From: Amycolatopsis acidiphila
GTDB taxonomy: Bacteria; Actinomycetota; Actinomycetes; Mycobacteriales; Pseudonocardiaceae
NCBI RefSeq assembly: GCF_021391495.1
Contig: NZ_CP090063.1
Span: forward strand, 5,146,001 to 5,210,000
Reading direction: 5' to 3'
Length of the DNA: 64,000 bases
The stretch's first letter is position 1. Each line of letters starts with the position of its first letter. This document shows positions 26,112 to 33,910 of the stretch, in pieces. A program made the translations under genes and the position numbers. The notes under the pieces are model-generated. The model worked only from the letters and a program-made list of their open reading frames with translations. It did not search any database and was not told where the DNA came from.

Positions 26112-26369
26112 GCGGCCGGAGTTGCCGCCGGCGTGTACGAGACCGGGGTGCGCATCGGCACGGCGCTGGGCACGGCGATCGCCAGTGCGCTGTTCTTCGG
26201 CACGCTGGCCGGCACACACGGTGACTGCCACGCCGCGGTCGCGGTCGGTCTGATCAGCCCTGCCGTACTGGTCGGCCTCGCCTTCCTGATCGGGCTGACG
26301 GACGTCATCCGGCCGGTACACGCCACGGCGACGTCCCGGGAAGTAGGGGAAGTCGAGATTGCCGGATAG
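26112..26369 (+). pseudogene. C-terminal remnant of an EmrB/QacA-type (DHA2) MFS transporter
   Basis: The frame encodes AAGVAAGVYETGVRIGTALG and a final hydrophobic helix (VGLISPAVLVGLAFLIGL), which corresponds to the last one or two helices of a drug-efflux MFS protein. The rest, about 400 residues, is missing. It is divergent from the GntR gene, the usual layout for a repressor and its efflux pump. Confidence 0.65.
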
Positions 26370-26525
26370 GCGCCTCCCATTACCGGGGTGGGTCAGTGGG
26401 GCAGCAAGAAGAACGACTCGTCATGGGTCAGGCCGTAGGCGCCGCCGCAGAGGTTGAGGTGGGACCCGCGTGACGGTTTGGTCACGACGTGAAACAGCCG
26501 ACCCGCCGTCGGAGATCAACTACCC

Positions 26526-27053
26526 GTGTCCCGTTTACCTCTGGTAGCGCTTCTCGCACTGTTGCTCACCGCGTGCACGGCCACGCCCAGCCCCATGCCT
26601 TCCCACCAGATGGTTCCCGCGCCGTCATCGGCCACACCGCCATTGACCGCAGAACAGGCGCTGGGTGAGCTGACGAACCTCGACTACTGCAGCCTGCTCG
26701 ATCTGGACAAGGCCGCCAAGGCCGGCGCCGACGGCATCGGCCCACGCATCGAGGCTCTGGGCTACTGCGGCGCGCACGCGACCCTGGACGGGCACGGGGT
26801 CGACCTCATCGTCGGCTCCCTCGCCGGCGCCAGCGCCGATCCCGGCCGCGTCACCGATCCCGCGAAGACCCTGGACCAGGGCCTGCGCGTGGAAAACACC
26901 GGCGCCGCCTCCGACTACTCATGCATCCGCTACCTGACCTTCGCCGACGGCACCCATCTGATGGCCGATACCGACTTCGCACCACAGATCACCGCCACCG
27001 CGAACCAGCTCGCCCGGTTGTGCGCGGTGGACACGGCGGTACTGGACGGGTAG
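26526..27053 (+). CDS. Secreted lipoprotein (DUF3558-like)
   Basis: The 175-residue product starts MSRLPLVALLALLLTACTAT, a signal peptide with lipobox LTAC, lipidated Cys near residue 17. A Pro/Ser-rich linker follows, then a domain with paired cysteines (LDYCSLLDL, LGYCGAH, DYSCIRYL, ARLCAVD) as in DUF3558-type actinobacterial lipoproteins of unknown role. The GTG start at 26526 has only a weak ribosome site. Confidence 0.65.
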   Translation: MSRLPLVALLALLLTACTATPSPMPSHQMVPAPSSATPPLTAEQALGELTNLDYCSLLDLDKAAKAGADGIGPRIEALGYCGAHATLDGHGVDLIVGSLAGASADPGRVTDPAKTLDQGLRVENTGAASDYSCIRYLTFADGTHLMADTDFAPQITATANQLARLCAVDTAVLDG

Positions 27054-27278
27054 CTGACGTGGGTGGCCTTGTTGTTCTCGACGGCGTTGATCAGGCCGTC
27101 CCTCACCGCCCAGCCGAACACCGCGTCCTGCGTGATCAGGACGGACCTCGGTCCGGCACCGATCGCGGGCGAGGACGAACTGGTGAGCCTGACGACATAC
27201 CTGCCCACCAGTTCGGACGCCTGCACCACCGCGACCACCCTGGCCACCGACGCCTGGCCCAAACTGCCCGCACACTGA
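27054..27278 (+). pseudogene. Possible second-domain remnant after an in-frame stop
   Basis: The same frame stays open after the lipoprotein stop for 75 codons and includes NTASCVIRTDLG and SSDACTTATTLATDAWPKLP, which echo the cysteine pattern of the preceding domain. This may be the end of a second DUF3558-like domain cut off by the TAG at 27051-27053. It lacks its own start and is uncertain. Confidence 0.3.
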
Positions 27279-27465
27279 CAGCCCCCGCCGCCAAGCCCCG
27301 ACACTCCCCCGCGGGACGATACGACCCGTTCGCAGATGCCTGAGCCCTGGACACATCATGCGCTGTCCGACAAACGCTGAGCGCGGCCGACCAGGCAGCC
27401 GCCGAGTCGAAGTGCGCCCCGCGGCGGGCCCAGTTCAGGTCCGGAAAACCCGGAAAGACGCTGGT

Positions 27466-28608
27466 TCAGCCCTTGAGTAGTGCTCTTGCCATGACCATCC
27501 GCTGGATCTGGTTGGTGCCTTCGTAGATCTGGGTGATCTTCGCGTCGCGCATCATGCGTTCCACCGGGAAGTCGCGGGTGTAGCCGGCACCACCGAACAA
27601 CTGCACCGCGTCGGTGGTCACCGACATCGCCACATCGCTCGCGTAGGCCTTCGCCGCCGACGCCATGAAACCCGCCCGCGAGTCACCGCGCTCGGTCGCC
27701 GCCGCGGAGGCGTACACCAGGTGCCGTGCCGCCTCGATCTTCATACCCATATCGGCCAGCATGAACTGCACGCCCTGAAACTCCGCGACGGCCGTGCCGA
27801 ACTGCCTGCGGTCCTTCACATACGCCACCGCCGCCTCCAGCGCACCCTGGGCGATGCCCAGTGCCTGCGCCCCGATCGTCGGGCGCGTGTGGTCCAGCGT
27901 GCGCAACGCCGTCTTCAGACCGGTGCCGGGCTCACCGATGATCCGGTCCACCGGGATCGTGCAGTCCTCGAAGTAGATCTCCCGCGTCGGCGAACCCTTG
28001 ATACCGAGCTTGCGCTCCTTCGGCCCCACCGAAAAGCCCGGATCATCCTTGTGCACCGCGAACGCCGAGATACCCTTCGACTTCTTCGCCGCGTCCGGAT
28101 CGGTCACCGCCATCACGGTGTACCAGGTGGACTCCCCCGCGTTGGTGATCCACGCCTTGGTGCCGTTGAGAACCCACACATCACCCTCGAGCCGGGCCCG
28201 GGTACGCATCGACGCGGTGTCCGAACCCGCCTCGCGCTCCGAGAGCCCGTACGAGGCCGACGCCCCGGCCGCGATATCCGGCAACACCAGCTTCTTCACC
28301 GCATCCGACGCCGAGAGGATGATCGGCTGCGTACCCAGCTTGTTCACCGCCGGAATCAACGACGCCGACGCGTCCACCCGCGCGACCTCCTCGATCACGA
28401 TGCACGCCGCGACCGCGTCCGCACCCTGACCCTCGTACTCCTCCGGAACGTGCACCGCGTGGAAACCGGCCTTGACCAGCGCGTCCCGCGCCTCGGACGG
28501 GTAACGCTCCCGCTCGTCCACATCAGCCGCGTGCGGAGCGATCTCCTTCTCCGCCAGCGCACGCACCGCGGCACGCAACTCCTGGTGCTCCTCGGGAAGG
28601 GAGTACAT
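27466..28608 (-). CDS. Acyl-CoA dehydrogenase
   Basis: The 380-residue FAD enzyme introduces the alpha-beta double bond in acyl-CoA. It has ACAD signatures: YGLSEREAGSDTASMRTRA and WVLNGTKAWITNAG (FAD/substrate contacts), RRQFGTAVAEFQGVQFMLADM, and the C-terminal QLFGGAGYTRDFPVERMMRDAKITQIYEGTNQIQR-type block with the catalytic glutamate in YEGTNQ. A short-chain (butyryl-CoA) specificity is plausible from the 3-hydroxybutyryl-CoA-type dehydrogenase that overlaps its start by one base of ATGA. Confidence 0.93.
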   Translation of the reverse strand: MYSLPEEHQELRAAVRALAEKEIAPHAADVDERERYPSEARDALVKAGFHAVHVPEEYEGQGADAVAACIVIEEVARVDASASLIPAVNKLGTQPIILSASDAVKKLVLPDIAAGASASYGLSEREAGSDTASMRTRARLEGDVWVLNGTKAWITNAGESTWYTVMAVTDPDAAKKSKGISAFAVHKDDPGFSVGPKERKLGIKGSPTREIYFEDCTIPVDRIIGEPGTGLKTALRTLDHTRPTIGAQALGIAQGALEAAVAYVKDRRQFGTAVAEFQGVQFMLADMGMKIEAARHLVYASAAATERGDSRAGFMASAAKAYASDVAMSVTTDAVQLFGGAGYTRDFPVERMMRDAKITQIYEGTNQIQRMVMARALLKG

Positions 28609-29477
28609 CAGGCGTCCTTTCCGTAGTCGTAAAACCCGCGGCCCGACTTCTTGCCGTACAGCCCGGCGTCGACCATCCGCAGCAGCAGCGGCGGGGGCGC
28701 GTAGAGCGGCTCCTTGAACTCGGCGTACATCGAGTCGGCGATCGCCCTGGTCGTGTCCAGGCCGATGAGGTCGGCCAGGCGCAGTGGCCCCATCGGGTGG
28801 GCACACCCGTGCACCATCCCGGCGTCGATGTCCTCGGCCGCGGCGAACCCGGACTCCAGCATCCGGATCGCCGACAGCAGGTACGGGACCAGCAGCGCAT
28901 TTACGACGAAACCGGCTCGATCCCGCGCGTGCACCACCGTCTTGCCCAGCGTCCCGGTCGCGAAGTCCGCCGCCCGCTCCGTGGTCTCGTTCGACGTGAG
29001 CAGCGAGGGGACCAACTCGACCAGCGGCAGCACCGGCACCGGGTTGAAGAAGTGGATGCCCACCACCTGCCCGGCGCGCCCGGTCGCCATCGCCAGCTTC
29101 ATGATCGGGATCGAGGAGGTGTTCGAGGCCAGGATCGCGTCCGGGCGTGCGACGACCTTGTCCAGCCGGGCGAACACGTCGGTCTTGACCGCCTCGTCCT
29201 CCGCCACGGCCTCGATCACCAGATCGCGATCCGCGCAGTCGCCGATATCGGCCGTGTAGCTCAACCGCGTTTCCGCGTCCGCCCCTTCTTCGGCGGTGAG
29301 CTTCGCCTTCGCCACCGCGCGCTCGAGCGAACCGCTGATGCGTGCCCTGGCCCGGTCCAGGGCATCCGTGCCCACCTCCGCAACGAGGACGTCCAACCCG
29401 GCCCGCGCGCACACCTCCGCGATCCCGGCCCCCATCAGCCCGCCACCGACCACGGCGACCTTTTCGATGTCTGTCAA
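28608..29477 (-). CDS. 3-hydroxyacyl-CoA (3-hydroxybutyryl-CoA) dehydrogenase
   Basis: The 289-residue protein has VAVVGGGLMGAGIAEVCARAG (NAD site), DLVIEAVAEDEAVK, SNTSSIPI, VGIHFFNPVPVLPLVELV (catalytic His) and FVVNALLVPYL with the substrate-binding Asn. It is the FadB2/PaaH/Hbd type that oxidises (S)-3-hydroxyacyl-CoA. A TTG start at 29477 is chosen over an ATG 30 bases upstream because GGAGG lies 8 bases before it. It overlaps the acyl-CoA dehydrogenase gene, forming a two-gene beta-oxidation operon. Confidence 0.92.
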   Translation of the reverse strand: MTDIEKVAVVGGGLMGAGIAEVCARAGLDVLVAEVGTDALDRARARISGSLERAVAKAKLTAEEGADAETRLSYTADIGDCADRDLVIEAVAEDEAVKTDVFARLDKVVARPDAILASNTSSIPIMKLAMATGRAGQVVGIHFFNPVPVLPLVELVPSLLTSNETTERAADFATGTLGKTVVHARDRAGFVVNALLVPYLLSAIRMLESGFAAAEDIDAGMVHGCAHPMGPLRLADLIGLDTTRAIADSMYAEFKEPLYAPPPLLLRMVDAGLYGKKSGRGFYDYGKDA

Positions 29478-29520
29478 GGATCCAACCTCCGTCGGATGGG
29501 ACAACAACGGGAATGTTAGG

Positions 29521-29531
29521 TGGTCCGACTA
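29521..29531 (-). promoter_or_regulatory. Possible GntR/FadR-type half-palindrome before the beta-oxidation operon
   Basis: TGGTCCGACTA has inverted arms TGGTC and GACTA (four of five) around one base, similar to the TGGTnnnACCA style of FadR-type sites, 44 bases before the TTG start. It is short and could be chance. Confidence 0.25.
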
Positions 29532-29599
29532 TTGGATGTCCTCGCTACTGCGACCCATGTCTCACTTCGGCCGGGCAACTGCCTCGCCTGTCTCGTGCT

Positions 29600-30571
29600 T
29601 CAGCCGCGCTTCACCAACGGCAACTCGGGGCGCCGGGTGGACACGCCCGCCTTGTCCGCCAGCTCGCCGGACACGGTTCCGTAGGCGAAGAACTCGGCGA
29701 ACACGGGGTTGAACAGGTCCGGCCGGTCGGTCTGGCCCTGGTGCCCGCAGTCGTCGGGGTAGAAGAACTGGACGCCGGGCAGGTGGTCCTCCTGCACGTG
29801 ACCCCAGTCGACGGGGGTCAGGACGTCCTGGCGGCCGTAGAGGTAGATCCCGGGGATGTCGAGCCGGTCCAGACGGCCCTTCGTCGACAGCCTCGCGGCG
29901 CGGTTCTGGTCGGTCCACGGGGTGATGTGCCGGTACTGCAGCAACGTCGGCCAGAACCTGCGGTGGGCCTCCATTCGCGCGCAGGCCGAGAGGTACCGCA
30001 TCTCCACCAGGTCGTCGCTCACGGCCTCGGTGCGATGGACGATCGCCTCCATCATGGAGCGCATGCCCTCGCGGGTGCCGTCATAGGCGGTCAGGTGGAA
30101 CTGGCCCTTCGGCGGCTGGACGTCTTCGGGCACGAGGTCGCCGATGTCGCCGGCGACGAGCGCGAAGCTGAGCACCCGGTCGGGGTGCGCGACGGTGTAG
30201 TTGACCGTGTTCATGCACCCCATCGAGTTGCCCGCGAGGTGGAAACGATCCAGGCAGAGCGCGTCGGCGAAGGCGTGGATGAAGTCGACGAAGTCCTCCA
30301 TCCCGCGGGGCCAGTATTCGGGGCGGGTGTCGGACAGGCCGAACGCCGGCATATCGGGGCAGTAGACGCGAAAGCCCCGCGCGCCGAGGTAGGGCGCCAT
30401 GAACCGCCAGCCGGCCAGGCCCGAGGAGCCGGGCAAGCCCCCGTGCAGGAGGATCACCGCGGGCCCGGTGTCGCCGGACGTCATGTAGTGCGCGCGGGCG
30501 CCGTTGGCCAGCCGCACCCAGCGGCTCGCCATGCCCGGCACCTCGACGAGGTGCTCACTGGTCAGGGTCAT
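29600..30571 (-). CDS. Alpha/beta hydrolase, meta-cleavage product (C-C) hydrolase type
   Basis: The 323-residue protein has the oxyanion region LLHGGLPGSSG, the nucleophile elbow GNSMGC with the catalytic serine, an Asp in YLYGRQDVLTPVD, and the His in DDCGHQGQTDRP. The nearest familiar enzymes are MhpC/BphD/CmtE hydrolases that split vinylogous 1,5-diketones made by extradiol ring cleavage. In this cluster the natural substrate would be the decarboxylated ring-cleavage product, giving a carboxylic acid (isobutyrate if the substrate is cumate) and 2-hydroxypenta-2,4-dienoate. Its start overlaps the end of the amidohydrolase gene by 17 bases. Confidence 0.85.
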   Translation of the reverse strand: MTLTSEHLVEVPGMASRWVRLANGARAHYMTSGDTGPAVILLHGGLPGSSGLAGWRFMAPYLGARGFRVYCPDMPAFGLSDTRPEYWPRGMEDFVDFIHAFADALCLDRFHLAGNSMGCMNTVNYTVAHPDRVLSFALVAGDIGDLVPEDVQPPKGQFHLTAYDGTREGMRSMMEAIVHRTEAVSDDLVEMRYLSACARMEAHRRFWPTLLQYRHITPWTDQNRAARLSTKGRLDRLDIPGIYLYGRQDVLTPVDWGHVQEDHLPGVQFFYPDDCGHQGQTDRPDLFNPVFAEFFAYGTVSGELADKAGVSTRRPELPLVKRG

Positions 30572-31550
30572 GGATGTGCTCTCCTTCGTTCACGATCACG
30601 TCCGCCAGGCCCAGGAAGTCCAGGGCGTTGCGGGCCAGGAGGCCGGGTTCGGGCAGAGCCTCGGCCGACCTCATCGATCTGGTCATCTGGCCGGGGAAGA
30701 ACGGGGCGTCGCTGCCCAGCAGCAGCCGCTGCGCTCCGAACCGGTGGACGAGCAGCCGCAGGTGCTCGTCGTCGAACACCAGGGTGTCGGCGTAGAGGCG
30801 GCGCACGTGCCGGTCCGAGTCGGCGGGGTCGCGGTCACTCGTGAGACCGGCGGCGAGCCGCAGCCGCGGATAGGCCCACGGGAACGAGCCGCAACCGTGT
30901 GCCAACCCCACCCGGAGGCGCTCATACCGGTCCAGCACCCCCCCGAACACCAGCGCCGCCGCGGCGATCGCGGTGTCGGTCAGCATGCCGAGCCCGAGGT
31001 CGTACGGCGCGCCGGCCCGGCGCAGCACACCACGGCCGCCCTCGACGGGGTGCACGAACACCGCCGACCCGGTGGCGTCGCACGCCGCCCAGAAGTCGTT
31101 CAGCGCGGGCGCGTCGAGGTCCAGGTCGCTGACCCGCGTGCCGATCTCGACGCCGCGCAGCCCGATCCGCCGGCACCTCGCGAGCTCGGCGACCGCCGCG
31201 TCGACGTCATGCAGCGGCAGGCAACCGAGTCCGAGCAGCCGGCCGCCGGAGGACGCGCACGCCGCGGCGATCGAATCGTTCATCACCCGGGCGTAGGCCG
31301 AATCGGTCCCCGGCGCGCAAGCGTGCTCCATCGTGACCGGCACCGGTGACACGACCTGGTGTGAGATCCCGGCGCGGTCCATCTCCGCGAGGCGGAGCGG
31401 CACGTCCCACAGCATCGGCTGGACGCGCCGGAACACCTCGTCGCCGCGCAGGATCCGTCCGTGCTCGGCGTCGAGGCGGGGTGCGCCGGGGAAGTTCGCG
31501 TCGGTGCCGAGGTAGTGCGCGTGCACGTCGACCGCCGTGACTGGGGGCAT
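30555..31550 (-). CDS. Amidohydrolase-2 family protein, ACMSD-type decarboxylase candidate
   Basis: The 331-residue metal-dependent TIM-barrel protein has the HxH motif in VDVHAHYLG, a His in AVFVHPVEGGRG, another in VGLAHGCGSFPW, and the late Asp in LLLGSDAPFF. This is the amidohydrolase-2 subgroup containing aminocarboxymuconate-semialdehyde decarboxylase. By context it may remove CO2 from a carboxylated ring-cleavage product, the job of CmtD in p-cumate breakdown, which in Pseudomonas is done by a different protein family. ATG 31550 is used; GTG 31568 is the alternative, and neither has a clear ribosome site. Confidence 0.8.
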   Translation of the reverse strand: MPPVTAVDVHAHYLGTDANFPGAPRLDAEHGRILRGDEVFRRVQPMLWDVPLRLAEMDRAGISHQVVSPVPVTMEHACAPGTDSAYARVMNDSIAAACASSGGRLLGLGCLPLHDVDAAVAELARCRRIGLRGVEIGTRVSDLDLDAPALNDFWAACDATGSAVFVHPVEGGRGVLRRAGAPYDLGLGMLTDTAIAAAALVFGGVLDRYERLRVGLAHGCGSFPWAYPRLRLAAGLTSDRDPADSDRHVRRLYADTLVFDDEHLRLLVHRFGAQRLLLGSDAPFFPGQMTRSMRSAEALPEPGLLARNALDFLGLADVIVNEGEHIHDPDQ

Positions 31551-31591
31551 GGGCCGGACGTTAAACACCCGCGACGGACGGCGTGGCGGGA

Positions 31592-31610
31592 GTTTCAGTG
31601 GCCGGAACCG
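31592..31610. promoter_or_regulatory. IclR operator-like site 1 (GTTTCAGTGGCCGGAACCG)
   Basis: This 19-mer lies in the 155-base gap between the divergent amidohydrolase and IclR genes, 42-60 bases before the former. It matches the site at 33852-33870 at 16 of 19 positions, including GTTYCAG, GGCCGGAAC. Shared control by the adjacent IclR protein is inferred. Confidence 0.6.
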
Positions 31611-31635
31611 TGCACCTCCCGCGGTGGTGCCGAAT

Positions 31636-31670
31636 TAGACTCGGAGCGGTTCCAGCCAGGAGAACGGCTC
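31636..31670 (+). promoter_or_regulatory. IclR promoter -10 (TAGACT) and operator-like site 2
   Basis: TAGACT (31636-31641) is a good -10. Immediately downstream an inverted repeat GAGCGGTTC (31644-31652) and GAACGGCTC (31662-31670), eight of nine matched, covers the likely transcription start. Its half-site resembles those of sites 1 and 3. The position would allow autorepression, the usual habit of IclR proteins. Confidence 0.55.
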
Positions 31671-31705
31671 GTGCTCGCTGCCGAGCACGCACGAGGAGGT
31701 GCGCC

Positions 31706-32506
31706 GTGACCACGATGGAGCAGCAGGAGCCGTCCTCGCCCGGGTCGATTCTGTCCAAGGCGTTCGACGTACTCGGGGCGTTCGGCCCCGAGCTCCGGGT
31801 GCTGACGCTGACCGAGATCGCGCACAGCAGCGGGCTTCCGAAGTCCACCGTCCACCGGCTGCTCGGCAGGCTGACCGCGCTGGGTGTGCTCGAGCCGCAC
31901 GGCGCGGGGTTCAAGGTCGGGCTGCCGATGCGCCGCCTCGCCTCGGCGATGCCGATCGAAAGCCTGCGGCAGTCGGCGCTGCCCCACCTCGGGGCACTGC
32001 ACCACTGGTCACACCGCCACGTGCACCTCGGGGCACTGCGCGGCGCCCGGGTGGTGTTCGTGGAGCGGTTGATGGTGCCTGGTCACGATCTTCCTTCGGC
32101 CGCTCCCGGCACCGATCTGCCGGCGCACGCGACCGCGCTGGGCAAGGTGTTGCTGGCACACGTGCCTGAGGAAGAGGTCGAGGCCGCACTGGCCGAACCG
32201 ATGGCCGCGCTGGCGCCGAACACGATCATCGACCCAGCCGACTTCGCCGCCGAGCTGAGCCGGGTGCGCCGCAGCCAGGTCGCCACCGCGCGCGGCGAGT
32301 CACATCGGGACGTCACGTGCGTGGCCGCGCCGATCCTGATCCGCGGTCGCGCGGTGGGCGCGGTGTCGGTGTCCACCGCCGCCCGGGACGCGACGGTGGA
32401 CCGGGCGCTGCGGGACGCCGTGCGGGTCACGGCAGACCGGATCGCGCGCGACAACCGGAAAGTGCTCGCGCAGGGGCATGAGCACTGGTTCCCCGGAACG
32501 GTCTGA
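31706..32506 (+). CDS. IclR-family transcriptional regulator 1
   Basis: The 266-residue protein has an N-terminal winged helix (SILSKAFDVLGAF, LTLTEIAHSSGLPKSTVHRLLGRL) and a C-terminal IclR effector domain with LPAHATALGKVLLAHVPEEEVE and a late AVGAVSVST. The GTG at 31706 is preceded by GAGGAGG. It sits between the hydrolase/decarboxylase operon and the ring-cleavage gene; its stop touches that of the convergent LigB-type gene without a spacer. Operator-like palindromes in its own promoter and before the dioxygenase genes mark it as the pathway regulator, with an aromatic acid as plausible effector. Confidence 0.92.
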   Translation: MTTMEQQEPSSPGSILSKAFDVLGAFGPELRVLTLTEIAHSSGLPKSTVHRLLGRLTALGVLEPHGAGFKVGLPMRRLASAMPIESLRQSALPHLGALHHWSHRHVHLGALRGARVVFVERLMVPGHDLPSAAPGTDLPAHATALGKVLLAHVPEEEVEAALAEPMAALAPNTIIDPADFAAELSRVRRSQVATARGESHRDVTCVAAPILIRGRAVGAVSVSTAARDATVDRALRDAVRVTADRIARDNRKVLAQGHEHWFPGTV

Positions 32507-33568
32507 TCAGCGGTAGACCGCGAAAGGTTTGTTGGAGTTGAAGACGTCGGTGGCCACCAGCGTGGACCACCGGAGTTCCAGGCCGACTTCGCGCACCGCA
32601 CCGAAGAGGCAGAACCAGTTCAGGATTTCGTGCTGCCCGGCCTCGACGACCTGCCGGCCGGTGACCGCGGCCAGCTCGTCGTAGCGTTCCCCCGTCATCA
32701 GCCGGTAGAGCCGCTCGTCGGCATCGGTGTCCGGGCGGATGTGCCACAGTGCGTCGGTGAGGAAGGCGTGTGACCAGCTGGACGAGGCCACGAACGCGAC
32801 TCGCTGGTCGCGGTGGGCGAAGTGCCGGGCGATGGCCGCGCCCACCTCCATGCAGCGGGCCGGGCTGGGCCCGGAGGGGTCGGGCTTCTCGTCGGCGATG
32901 TCGGCGAACCGGGCGAGACCGCCCTTGCGGGCGATCGCGTGCTGCCCGTAGCAGTTCACGGTGACCGGCAGCAGCGGGTACGGGAACCGCGCCCCGGCGT
33001 GGTCGTAGTCCAGGAAGAGCTGCGTGTTGAGGATGGCGTGCGGGAAGTGCGCGCCCTCTCGTTTGCGGTAGGAGTAGGCCATGTCGACGCCGTCGTGGAC
33101 CAGACCGTCGGTCAGTTCCCGCGCCGTCGCCGCGTCGCCGCGGAGGGTGATGCGGAAGTCCTCCGGTAGCCCCCAGGCGTTGGGGCTGCCGCGCTCGTTC
33201 ATCACCTCGAAGGCCGGTACCTCGAGGTCGTCGTAGGCGAGCACGCAGAACGGCGGAACGACCTCCTCGCGGAAGTTCTCGTACTGGTCGTCGCCCCACA
33301 CGACGACGACGTCGGGAGCGAACTCGTCGAGTGCCTCGCGGCAGCGGGCGAGCCCGGCCAGCAGCTTCGCCCGGTGCCCGGCAGCAGCGGAACGGCCCTG
33401 GTCGTCCCCCCATTCCTCGCGCATGGTCGCGGGCCAGTGTGCGGGGTCCTTCTCGCGGTCGGGGATTCCGGGGTCGGCCAGGGTCCACCGCAGCAGGCCC
33501 GCCATGTGCTCGTCGGTGCCGGCGAGCAGCGGGTAGTGCGTCATCCCGATGCCGAGGAACTGGCTCAT
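32507..33568 (-). CDS. Class III (LigB-type) extradiol ring-cleavage dioxygenase
   Basis: The 353-residue protein begins MSQFLGIGMTHYPLLAG with an early His, continues with VVVWGDDQYENFREEVVPPF, and has a C-terminal FVASSSWSHAFLTDALWHI and EILNWFCLFGA. These fit the LigB/MhpB superfamily of non-haem Fe(II) enzymes that open catechols next to the hydroxyls. By context the substrate is a 2,3-dihydroxy aromatic acid. Known p-cumate pathways of Pseudomonas use an unrelated glyoxalase-fold enzyme here, so this would be a different solution. Its start overlaps the 81-residue gene by ATGA. Confidence 0.8.
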   Translation of the reverse strand: MSQFLGIGMTHYPLLAGTDEHMAGLLRWTLADPGIPDREKDPAHWPATMREEWGDDQGRSAAAGHRAKLLAGLARCREALDEFAPDVVVVWGDDQYENFREEVVPPFCVLAYDDLEVPAFEVMNERGSPNAWGLPEDFRITLRGDAATARELTDGLVHDGVDMAYSYRKREGAHFPHAILNTQLFLDYDHAGARFPYPLLPVTVNCYGQHAIARKGGLARFADIADEKPDPSGPSPARCMEVGAAIARHFAHRDQRVAFVASSSWSHAFLTDALWHIRPDTDADERLYRLMTGERYDELAAVTGRQVVEAGQHEILNWFCLFGAVREVGLELRWSTLVATDVFNSNKPFAVYR

Positions 33569-33810
33569 CGTCGTGCCTCTCCGTCGAGGGTGGTGGCGTG
33601 CGGGACGGGCATGACCACGACGCTGGCGGTACCGAGGTGGAGCCAGTTCACGCCGTCGTCGTCGGGTTCGTGCGGCAGGACCTCGACGGTCGTGAACGGA
33701 ACCCCGTGGGGGTCGTGGGTGCCCACGATGATGTTCACGTCGCACCCGACGGCGCGGACGTGCAGGATCTTGTCCGGGCCGTCGGTGCCCTGGTGGTCGA
33801 CGATTCGCAT
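33565..33810 (-). CDS. Small conserved-looking hypothetical protein (81 aa) in the aromatic cluster
   Basis: The product starts MRIVDHQGTDGPDKILHVRA and contains VNIIVGTHDPHGVPFTTVEV. It has no signal or membrane segment and no cysteines beyond one. I do not recognise a family. Its stop overlaps the start of the extradiol dioxygenase gene, so the two are translated together; a role as accessory subunit or stability partner is possible. It is transcribed divergently from the ring-hydroxylating dioxygenase under the shared palindrome at 33846-33874. Confidence 0.6.
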   Translation of the reverse strand: MRIVDHQGTDGPDKILHVRAVGCDVNIIVGTHDPHGVPFTTVEVLPHEPDDDGVNWLHLGTASVVVMPVPHATTLDGEARR

Positions 33811-33845
33811 CGCCGGACGGTAACCGCGCCGGAAAGCCCGCCGCG

Positions 33846-33874
33846 GCAGCGGTTCCAGCGGCCGGAACGGCTGC
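33846..33874. promoter_or_regulatory. IclR operator-like site 3 upstream of the ring-hydroxylating dioxygenase
   Basis: GCAGCGGTTCC (33846-33856) and GGAACGGCTGC (33864-33874) form an 11-bp inverted repeat with one mismatch and a 7-base centre. It lies just above the expected -35 of the dioxygenase promoter (-10 at 33897) and 36 bases from the divergent 81-residue gene. An activator position is suggested. Confidence 0.65.
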
Positions 33875-33896
33875 CCACGGCGCCGGAACCGCTTCC

Positions 33897-33902
33897 TAGC
33901 CT
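33897..33902 (+). promoter_or_regulatory. -10 element (TAGCCT) of the dioxygenase operon, leaderless
   Basis: TAGCCT ends eight bases before the ATG at 33911, with no Shine-Dalgarno sequence, as in leaderless actinobacterial transcripts. The -35 is poor, in keeping with activator dependence. Confidence 0.5.
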
Positions 33903-33910
33903 CGTCACTC

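Noticed and set aside
26394..26505. Short minus-strand frame ending LTHDESFFLLPH in the gap before the lipoprotein gene
   Set aside because: It looks protein-like but has no start, no family match I recognise and no supporting context.
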